A stretch of DNA of 59,153 nucleotides from Selenomonadales bacterium UBA7018 (GTDB lineage Bacteria > Bacillota > Negativicutes > Selenomonadales > Selenomonadaceae). This document shows, piece after piece, positions 7,128-15,600 of the stretch. Below the pieces are notes generated by a model. That model did no database searches and had not been told where the DNA came from. It saw nothing but the letters and a program-made list of their open reading frames with translations. The stretch spans positions 1-59,153 of the forward strand of contig DJWY01000034.1 in assembly GCA_002448305.1 (NCBI GenBank), written 5' to 3'. Numbering within the stretch: position 1 is the stretch's first letter; each line of letters begins with the position of its first letter. The position numbers were made by a program, and so were the translations under genes.

Positions 7128-10016
7128 TTGTCTTTATCAAAATTAGCGGAGAAACTTTATCCCGTTTTTATTAAAACTTCCGGTGAAAATATTATTGAGC
7201 CTTGCCGATTATTTCTTTCAGCTTCAAGCATGAAGGAAAAGGCGACGGTTTGTCATGCAGTTTGCGATACTCCAGAGGAAGCTTGGGAGACCGCTTTGGA
7301 CAACTTGGAAAAAATTTTGGCGCAAAAAAATATCACGCCCGTCATTTTGCGAGCCGATTGGGTAATCAAAAGCGAAAGTAAAACGTGGGCGCAATGTCTC
7401 ACCTTAGCGGGTGCAAAGCGGCGTAATTGGTTCCGTCAAGGCATTGCCCTCGACCCGAATTATAATCTTGCCTTCACTGAGCAGGAACTCAACGCCAATT
7501 TGTTTTTCTTCAATCCCGATAAGGAAAAAACTAAGGGCGAATTTCAACCCAATAACGCAGAATTTTATTGCCAGCAAAGATTTGGTCGTTCCTTCCCGCA
7601 AATGACTGACGCTAGCAAAGTTGAAATTTTCGACACCGCCGGAGCTTTTATTCAAGACGATATGTCCGCGCCCTTGATAATGACGGGAAAAGGGTTAAGC
7701 ATTGGTCGAAGAAATATCGCGGCAGATAACAGCGAAATTTTCATTGATATGGCAATGAATGCGGCAAAATATCTCGTCACGCAATGCGGCTCCGACGGAA
7801 AATTTGTTTACGGGCTTTATCCCTGCAACGATTCCATTGCGCCTGGTTATAATACTCATAGGCATTTCGGAACGCTGTTTTCTATGGCTGAAGCTTACGA
7901 ATTCTGCGCGGACGAAAACGAAAAAAAAGCTCTGGGCAATGCAATCGAAAACGGTTTGGAATACGGCATAAGAACCTTTTTGCGCAATGCTAAAAATTCA
8001 GACGGTCAAGATATTGCTTACTTCATTGAAGGTCGTGTAACGACAATCGGCATAAGTGGCTTATCGCTTTTAGCCTTCACGAAGTGGACGACGGCTTCCG
8101 GCACGCAAAAATATATCCCGCTTATGCAAGCCGTTGCACGCGGGATTCTTGCCGTTCAAAAACCCGAAGGAAATTTTTCTCAAATCCTAAACGCGACAGA
8201 TTTTTCAGTCAGAAAGGATTTCAGCATAACTTTCTACGACGGCGAAGCACTTTACGGCATGTTACGCCTCTACGCCATTACGAAAGAATCATATTTGCTT
8301 GAAGCTGTAGAACGCGCCGTTCGCTATTTCCGCGACGCAAAATATTGGGAACACCATGACCACTGGATGCAATACACGCTAAACGAACTGACGATTTATA
8401 AGCCGAAGGCGGAGTATTTCCAATTCGGGCTTGATAACATTTCGTCCTACCTGTCGAAAATATCTAAGTCGACAGTTCACGCGCCAACACAACTTGAAAT
8501 GGTTATGGCGGCGGAAAATATGATTCGTCGCATGAAGTCGCTACCCGAAATGAGCGAACTTGCTAAACGTATAAGCAATGAAACGCTTTATTCGACGGCA
8601 GATAAGCGCGCCGAAAGAATGGAAAATAGCTATTTCTGGTCGGAAGTCGCAATGTATTTCTATAATCCTGCGCGTATGGTCGGTAGCTTTTTTATTCGCG
8701 GCGATGCTTTTCGCGTTCGGATTGACGACGTTCAGCATACTATTTCCGGCTTGCTTGCTTATAACAAATGCCTTAGGGGTGAAAAAGTCCCCTTCGCGCC
8801 GGTTGAAGATATTGCAGAAGAAAAAGTTACGGAAGAAAAGCCCGCTGTTACCAGTGCAAATAATCGCACGGTGATTAAGGCGGGAAATGTTCGCGTGACT
8901 ATCGAAGCCGCGCAGGCTGACCCAATAAAAATCGAAACCGACCAAGCTAGAAATGACTTTAAGGAATTGCTCCGAGTTGGCGTCCTTAGGAAAAATAAGC
9001 CGCGTGTTTTGGCTCCCGATTCTCCGCTATACACTATGTTTTATGTCGCTAAGCATTTTGATGTTGAATTGTTTATGTTTACGCCGAAGGATATTGACTT
9101 TGCAAACAAGACTGCCAATGCTATTACCTTAGAAGGCACGAAGAAAATTCAAAAGATTATTCCGTTGCCCAAAATAATTGATAATCCCGCTAGCATTTTC
9201 GGTGGTGACTATTCTAAAGAGTTGAAAGAGTTAGCAAAAGATTATTACTTCACGCGCTCCCCGATGAATTCTTCTAAGCAAAATATTTACAACATGTTAT
9301 TGGCGGAAGGTCGCTTTAAAGATTTTTTGATTGACACTCATACGCTAAAAGACTTTGAACACTTCCGAACTTTGTTTGCGCAATACAGCAACGACGTTAT
9401 CTTGAAACCAGCTGGCAGCAATGAGGGCAAGGGCGTCGCCAGAATAAGTCTTGACGGCGGGCAATACGTCATTAATCTCAAAACCGATAAAATTAATCTC
9501 AAGACTGTCGACGAGTTAAAAACTTTCTACGACGAGCATTTTTCCAGCGTCAAGTATGTTCTGCAACCTTATATAGTTTCGCGGACGCATTTGGGCAATC
9601 CATTTGATATAAGAATTCATACGCGGCGCGGCGCAGAAGGGAAATTCAAAGTTTTGCCTTACCCGCGAATCGGCAATGAAAATGGCGTTGTCTCTAATGT
9701 CGGCTCCGGCGGCTACACCATGAATTTGGATTCTTTCCTCAAGACGGAATTTGGCAATGACAGCGAAGCAATTTACAACGCGATAATGAATTTGGGGAAT
9801 AATTTTCCAGAATACTATCAATCTTTCTTCAAGACTCAACTTTTCGACGTGGGAATTGATGTTGGGATTCAGAAACGCGGTAATTCCTACGAGTTAAAAA
9901 TTTTCGAAGTTAATACCTATTGCGGCGGCTCATTTGTTAGAGTTGAGGACGCCATTACGCGATTTGAATATTTCCATTACATAAATCAAAAACTTCGTGA
10001 CGGTTCTCTTAAATAA
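7128..10016 (+). CDS. Six-hairpin-like helical domain fused to a YheC/YheD-type ATP-grasp ligase
   Basis: A 962-residue cytoplasmic-looking protein with a TTG start 8 bp after AGGAGGAG. Residues about 190-550 are a string of helices with aromatic/Gly-rich turns like the (alpha/alpha) barrel of six-hairpin glycosidases or lyases; this part is a structural guess. Residues about 620-962 match the YheC/YheD ATP-grasp family. They carry KPAGSNEGKG (K760), DIRIHTRR (D827), a GSGGYT loop and the Mg-binding FEVN (E927, N929). ATP-grasp enzymes join a carboxylate to an amine or similar nucleophile through an acyl phosphate. YheC/D proteins are linked to the Bacillus spore coat, but no other spore gene is present here. 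The two GT92-like genes follow at 14-bp spacing, so all three probably act together on a glycan or surface polymer. The substrate is unknown. Confidence 0.72.
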   Translation: MSLSKLAEKLYPVFIKTSGENIIEPCRLFLSASSMKEKATVCHAVCDTPEEAWETALDNLEKILAQKNITPVILRADWVIKSESKTWAQCLTLAGAKRRNWFRQGIALDPNYNLAFTEQELNANLFFFNPDKEKTKGEFQPNNAEFYCQQRFGRSFPQMTDASKVEIFDTAGAFIQDDMSAPLIMTGKGLSIGRRNIAADNSEIFIDMAMNAAKYLVTQCGSDGKFVYGLYPCNDSIAPGYNTHRHFGTLFSMAEAYEFCADENEKKALGNAIENGLEYGIRTFLRNAKNSDGQDIAYFIEGRVTTIGISGLSLLAFTKWTTASGTQKYIPLMQAVARGILAVQKPEGNFSQILNATDFSVRKDFSITFYDGEALYGMLRLYAITKESYLLEAVERAVRYFRDAKYWEHHDHWMQYTLNELTIYKPKAEYFQFGLDNISSYLSKISKSTVHAPTQLEMVMAAENMIRRMKSLPEMSELAKRISNETLYSTADKRAERMENSYFWSEVAMYFYNPARMVGSFFIRGDAFRVRIDDVQHTISGLLAYNKCLRGEKVPFAPVEDIAEEKVTEEKPAVTSANNRTVIKAGNVRVTIEAAQADPIKIETDQARNDFKELLRVGVLRKNKPRVLAPDSPLYTMFYVAKHFDVELFMFTPKDIDFANKTANAITLEGTKKIQKIIPLPKIIDNPASIFGGDYSKELKELAKDYYFTRSPMNSSKQNIYNMLLAEGRFKDFLIDTHTLKDFEHFRTLFAQYSNDVILKPAGSNEGKGVARISLDGGQYVINLKTDKINLKTVDELKTFYDEHFSSVKYVLQPYIVSRTHLGNPFDIRIHTRRGAEGKFKVLPYPRIGNENGVVSNVGSGGYTMNLDSFLKTEFGNDSEAIYNAIMNLGNNFPEYYQSFFKTQLFDVGIDVGIQKRGNSYELKIFEVNTYCGGSFVRVEDAITRFEYFHYINQKLRDGSLK

Positions 10017-10030
10017 TTGGAGATGGTTTA

Positions 10031-11299
10031 ATGACCGAGAAGAATTTATTCCTTTACGATTTAGCGGTTGTAGCAATTTTCAAAGACGAGGGCAAATATC
10101 TGCGCGAATGGCTAGATTATCATTTGTTGGCGGGCGTTGAGCATTTCTATCTTTACAACAACGACAGCTCTGACGATTACGCGGAAGTTCTCGCGCCCTA
10201 TGTCGAAAATAATTTGGTGACGCTGACTGATTGGTCGGGACGTTTTGTCATGTATTCTGCGTATAACGACGCGATTGCTAGACACCGTTTCGATTGCCGC
10301 TACATGGCGTTCATTGACTTAGACGAATTCATTTTTCCTAAGACGAATCAAAGCATTGTCGAAGTCGTTGACGAAGTTTTTTCTCGCGACCCTAATGCGG
10401 CGGCTCTTGGAATTAATTGGCAAATTTTCGGCTCCAACGGCGAGGAAAAAGCGGATTATTCACGCGGCGTCTTGGAAAGATTTACGCGCCGTGCTCCTAG
10501 CGATTGGGCTATCATCAAAGAAGACAAAGCCAACATTGGTAATATTTACATTAAATCCATTGTAAATCCGCGCCTTGTCGATTACTATTTGAGTCCGCAT
10601 TTTGCAATTTACTTTAAAGGCTTGAAGTCAATAAATTCTGACGGCGCAGAAACTTGGAATGCTGGCAATCATCCCATTTGCGCCGATAAAATCGTTCTCA
10701 ATCATTACTACACAAAATCAAAGGAAGAGTACGAGAAAAAGAAACTGCCTAAGGGTTCGCTTTGCTTTGTCGATAATCCTTATGTTATGGAAGGTTTTTA
10801 CACTAACGACCGCAACGACGAATTCGACGACGAAATTTTGAAATATCGAGCCGTCCGCGCAGATTCTTTCGCCCTTGAAAGCGACGCCGATAAAATCAAT
10901 CGCGTTGAAAAAGTGCTAATCGAGACTTTGACACAATGTTCACCTATTGACGCGCCTGCAGAATTTTTCCGTGATAAAATCGAAACTTTCTTGACGTGTC
11001 GCGCCTTAGCTGAAAAACTCGGTACGAAAATCGGAAATAAGACTGCGGAGGAATACGCGCTAGTTTGGATTTATCAAACGCTAATTAAAGTAGATTCGAT
11101 AAAGCAAGCAGAGATTCAACAATTCGTGCGCGCCTTGCCCGAAATTTTAGCAAGACCTTTCCCGCTCTGTGAAAGGATTAAAACAATAACTCAAGATTTA
11201 CTGATACCAGTCTTTTGCGAGCTGTTTAAAAATATTTTCGATGCCGAAGCGTATTGCGAAATGCTTCAACTGCAGAAATTTTTACGGCTGATAAAATAA
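10031..11299 (+). CDS. GT92-like glycosyltransferase, first of a tandem pair
   Basis: A 422-residue protein. The N-terminal VVAIFKDEGKYLREWLDYH followed by HFYLYNNDSSDD is the signature of GT92/DUF23 and related GT-A enzymes. The metal-binding DxD is intact as D96-L97-D98 in FIDLDEF. The family transfers sugars from nucleotide-sugar donors; the donor and acceptor here cannot be read. There is no membrane segment, so it probably works in the cytoplasm. Residues after about 280 form a helical C-terminal extension shared with the next gene. It starts 14 bp after the ATP-grasp gene with a GGAGATGG binding site and lies 14 bp before its paralogue, which suggests one operon. Confidence 0.8.
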   Translation: MTEKNLFLYDLAVVAIFKDEGKYLREWLDYHLLAGVEHFYLYNNDSSDDYAEVLAPYVENNLVTLTDWSGRFVMYSAYNDAIARHRFDCRYMAFIDLDEFIFPKTNQSIVEVVDEVFSRDPNAAALGINWQIFGSNGEEKADYSRGVLERFTRRAPSDWAIIKEDKANIGNIYIKSIVNPRLVDYYLSPHFAIYFKGLKSINSDGAETWNAGNHPICADKIVLNHYYTKSKEEYEKKKLPKGSLCFVDNPYVMEGFYTNDRNDEFDDEILKYRAVRADSFALESDADKINRVEKVLIETLTQCSPIDAPAEFFRDKIETFLTCRALAEKLGTKIGNKTAEEYALVWIYQTLIKVDSIKQAEIQQFVRALPEILARPFPLCERIKTITQDLLIPVFCELFKNIFDAEAYCEMLQLQKFLRLIK

Positions 11300-11313
11300 T
11301 CGGAGGTGATTAA

Positions 11314-12558
11314 ATGGTCGACAAAAAATTTTTCCTGCACGAGTTGTCGATTGTAGCAGTTATCAAGAACGAGGCTCATTACCTTGAAGAGTGGCTCAAT
11401 TATCATTTAGCGGCTGGCGTCGACCATTTTTACATCTACGACAACGATAGCACCGATGATACCGCCGAAATTTTGGAGCCGTATATTGAGGCGGAACTTG
11501 TCGATTATTTTCCTGCGCCCGGTAAGCTCATGAAAATTCCGATTTACAATGACGCCGTGCGCCAATTCAAATTTGCAACAAAATACATGGCGTTTATCGA
11601 TTGCAACGAATTCATTTTCCCGAAAACCGGTCAAAGTATCGTTGAGCTTGTCGACGAAGTTTTTTCGCAGGACGAACGATTAGCAGGACTTGTCGTTAAT
11701 TGGCAAGTGTTCGGTTCAAGCAATTTAGAAACGGCTGATTTTGAAAAAGGCGTTCTGGAAAGATTTACGCGGCGCGCCCCTAGAAATTGGTTTGAGTTGC
11801 CGACGGATAAAACTTCTGGTTTTGGAAATGTTTACGTCAAGACGATTGCTAACCCGCGCTTCATTCGTTCGATTGTCAATCCGCACTTTGCTTTTTACTT
11901 CGACGGGAAATTTGCAATAAACTCGGCGGGCGGGCACGTCCCTTATTGGGGTTGCGAGCCTGTAACCGACAAAATCGTTATCAATAACTATTTCACGAAG
12001 TCTAAGGAAGAATTTCAGAGTAAATCGAATGATACGGCTTTATTCGATAAGAATAATCGCAACGACGAATTTGACGACGACATTTTGAGTTATCAAGGAT
12101 TGCGCGTAGAAAAATACATTCAGCCGCCGACCTTCGAGCGAGAAAACTATTTCAAACTCCTTGAGGAAGTCATATTGCCTGCGGTGCGCCTAGATGATTC
12201 AAACGATTTTTTTCAAGGCAAGCTGGAAACTTTTTTAACGTGTCGGGCTTTGGCGGGATTCCTGAAAGAAAATTTCCCTAAGGATAATCGCGGAAAGTTT
12301 TTAGAGGAAGCAGCGTTGCGCGTAATTAATCGCATTTACTTTACAGATTTAACCTTCGCCGAAACGTTTATGATGATAAATTCCCTGCCGCCGATTATTA
12401 AGTTGCCCTATCCCATTGTCGCGGAAATTCATCAAAACTGCATGCAATTTATTCAGCAAATTATGGACAACTTCCAAAATAATTTACGCTGGGAGGAATT
12501 CGTTGAGCTTGGGAATTATCTGGAACTGCTAATGGCTTTCGACAAAAGCACGCCTTGA
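11314..12558 (+). CDS. GT92-like glycosyltransferase paralogue with altered DxD motif
   Basis: A 414-residue paralogue of the preceding gene, similar along its whole length: IVAVIKNEAHYLEEWLNYH, HFYIYDNDSTDD, and the same helical C-terminal extension. The metal-binding site has changed from D-L-D to D96-C97-N98 within FIDCNEF, so the second acidic ligand is lost. It may use a different metal arrangement, have another specificity, or be a non-catalytic partner of the first enzyme. The ribosome binding site GGAGGTGATTAA precedes the ATG at good spacing. It ends just before a bidirectional terminator shared with the convergent second RTX gene. Confidence 0.78.
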   Translation: MVDKKFFLHELSIVAVIKNEAHYLEEWLNYHLAAGVDHFYIYDNDSTDDTAEILEPYIEAELVDYFPAPGKLMKIPIYNDAVRQFKFATKYMAFIDCNEFIFPKTGQSIVELVDEVFSQDERLAGLVVNWQVFGSSNLETADFEKGVLERFTRRAPRNWFELPTDKTSGFGNVYVKTIANPRFIRSIVNPHFAFYFDGKFAINSAGGHVPYWGCEPVTDKIVINNYFTKSKEEFQSKSNDTALFDKNNRNDEFDDDILSYQGLRVEKYIQPPTFERENYFKLLEEVILPAVRLDDSNDFFQGKLETFLTCRALAGFLKENFPKDNRGKFLEEAALRVINRIYFTDLTFAETFMMINSLPPIIKLPYPIVAEIHQNCMQFIQQIMDNFQNNLRWEEFVELGNYLELLMAFDKSTP

Positions 12559-12577
12559 CATTTCCAACGAACAAAAA

Positions 12578-12615
12578 AGAGACTCATGCAATTTACATGA
12601 GCCTCTAATTTTTTT
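12578..12615. terminator. Bidirectional terminator between the GT92 operon and the second RTX gene
   Basis: An 11-bp inverted repeat (AGAGACTCATG at 12578-12588, CATGAGCCTCT at 12596-12606, one mismatch) has T7 on its right (12609-12615) and A6 on its left. It can therefore end transcription from both sides. Confidence 0.8.
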
Positions 12616-12670
12616 GCGTTATGTCAGTCGATTAGTATTATACGTTTTGTTCTGTGTCTGTTCAGTTTGG

Positions 12671-15600
12671 TTAACTTTGACCACCGCTAAGCGTTGGTTT
12701 TAACTTCTCAAACGTGCCTGTAATCTTAGTAGCGACACCCGCATTAACCAAGTTGGACGAGTAGCCCAAATCAATTATAGCATAGCCCGTTGTATCCGAT
12801 TTCGAGACCTTGCTTTCAGTAGTGATTAAATTGCCAGCATTCGCCAAAACATTTCCGCTATCTGTGACATCTTCTTTCGCGAACCAATAGTAGGTGTTGT
12901 TCGCCTTGATAAGCGTTGAGTTCGGATTGAAAGTGGACGTATCATCTTTCTTGCCGTTAGTGTAAGACGCGGAGCCGGTGATTTTGAACGAACCGATATT
13001 AGCGGAATTTTTCCTGCCGTTATTCATGTCGAATTCAATAGCACCGCCATTGACCGTAATTTTTGTTATCGTGCCGCCCGCGATTTTAAGCTTATCTTTC
13101 GTGAAGTCGAAGTCAGCGATAGTTGTGTTGCCGCTGTCGCCTTTGGCGTAGAAGAAAATATCATTGCCGGAGCCGCCTTTTAAGCTGTCCTTGCCGCCGC
13201 CGCCTTTAAACGTTGTTTTCTTCGTGCCGCCCGATAAAGTTTCATCTGCCGACGTGCCCCTATATGTCAGATTCTTCTTGACCAAAGAGCCGTCAACGTT
13301 ATTAACGCCGCTGTTCTTCAATCTGTAGGAGCCGCTAAATTCGCTCGTCAAGCTAACAGTGGTGCCACTAGCTATCGCGTTCTTTGCATAAGTATAATTT
13401 GGAGTATCGCTGATAAAAAGCGCGCCGCCCAAAGTTGAGCCTTTAGCAGGTTTAATCGTCAACGTATTCTTACTGCTACCGGCGAACTTGAATTTAATCG
13501 AACGACTGCCGGCACTAATCTTGGAATTCAAAAGATTATCCTTAAAGTCGCTACCGAGCGAAATTTGGTCATTGGAGCTGTAATTTTGGATAATATCCTT
13601 GCCGCCAGTGTAAATGAAGGTATCGCCCGCGACCGTGCTACCGATAAGCTTATCATTTTTCGCGCCGCCAGTCAGAGTGACTCCGCCATTAGATGCGCTA
13701 GCGTCAAGCGTCGTCTTATTCTTATCGCCCGCCACAATGCTTGCTCCGGTAATGCCGTCCGCTATGAATATCTTCTTAACGGTTGTATCTTCAGTCGCCG
13801 CGCTATAATTAGCACCGGAGTATACTGTCGCCATAGTCGGACGCTTTTCCTTGTTGAGAATAACGCCTTCCTGCTTAAAGACCATTTTTGTAAAGGAATT
13901 GCGTTTGCTGTCGGCGTGGTGCAATAAGACTTCTTGCCCTTTCATGCCTTTAAGGACGACAACATCACTGCCCGCGCCAAGCGAAACGTCTCCATTTGTT
14001 TCACTGCTGACCGAGAAACCACTAAGTGCCGCCGTGTTAAGGTTGAGTCTGTCTTTGCCCGCCTCGTAACCGCTTATCGTGACGTTGCCGCCGTTGTACT
14101 CGAATTGGTCTTTCTTCTTGTTATTTCCGGCGAAAGTAAACGTGCCGCCTTGCGTGCCGCCAATTAACGTTACGGTTTGTTTTGCGACGTCGGAAGCGTC
14201 AACGGCGTTAATGCTCGCACTTGCGTAAGGTGCCTCTGTCAAGTCGATTTTGCCCTTTGAACTCTCGAACAAGTCAAGCTTCTTGGTACCGCTTCCAATG
14301 CTAACAACGCCGTCTTTAGTGAGGAAGCCGTTGTTATCGCCACTTAGCGAAACTCTACCGATTTCGTCGCCGTCGCTGTTAAACGTGAGAACGTCGGATT
14401 TGCTGGTATTGAACGTGAACGCTAAGCGGGTATCGCCTTTGCTTGATTTTGCCTTAGAAATTTGCCCAATCCGCTCCGCCGTAATGTCCAACTTGTCGTC
14501 CGATTTAAAGCCGTCAACGGTATCTTTGCCTTCATCATATTTGAAGACGAATTTAGCAGGATTTCCGCCAGTAGTGATTCTTTCGGTCACGTCAAGTTTA
14601 TCGTTGCCCTTGCCGCCAAAGATACTTCCGCCATATTTACTGCCGAATATTACGTTATTATTGTCGTTGCCCGAAATGGAAATTGCTCCAGTTTTAAGCG
14701 AAACATTTACCGCGTTAATGTTATCGAAATTGTCGCCCGCCGCGAAACTTCCGAGTGAATAGCCCGAAGTCAACGTTACGCTCTTGTCGTGCGATATTTT
14801 TTCTTTCTCGTAAACGTAGAGATTTTTCCCGCTCTGAATCGAAATGGGTACTTTACCTTCGCCGATAACGTCTTGGAAAATCAGACTGTCGCTCGTACCA
14901 AAGCCCAATTTAATATCATTTTCGGTAAAAGCGAAGTCCGCAGTTTCGAGATTTGCGGCGTTGCCTCTTATAGTTACTAAGTCGTTACTGTGATAGCCCT
15001 TGATTGAATCTACGCCTTCATTGTAAACGAACAGATTGTAACCCGCGCCGCCGAACAATGAATCAGAACCTGCGCCGCCTTCAAATCTCAAGCTCGCCGC
15101 GCCACTCTTTGCCGCCGTAAGCGTATCGTCGCCTTCGCCGCCTTCAAGCGTGCCGCCGCCTACACTGCTTGCGACAATATAATTTGCCTTGTCGTTGCCG
15201 GTAATGCGGATTGCGCTACCAACTCTTTCGGCGTCAATCGTCTTGTAGTCTTCGTTAGCGGTAGCCGCGCCATTGAAACGCCCACTGTAGCCCGAACCAA
15301 GCGATATGCCGTTGCCTTTGTGCGCAATATAATTCATATTGCCGTTGGTGTTGCCCTGATAGGTATAAACGTCAGTGCCTTTGGTAAGAGCAACTTCTGC
15401 CACACTCCGGAAAGTCAACTGGTCAGCGTCATTGAATTTGAAGACGAAATCGCTTCCGGTAAATGCATCAAAATCAATCGGGGCATCAACACCGTTTAAG
15501 CTGGCAATGTCAGTGCCGTGTTCGTAGTTGCTGATAACGTCTTTGCCCGCCGAATAAATGAAGGTGTCGATACCTTCGCCGCCGTCAAGCGTGTCGTCGT

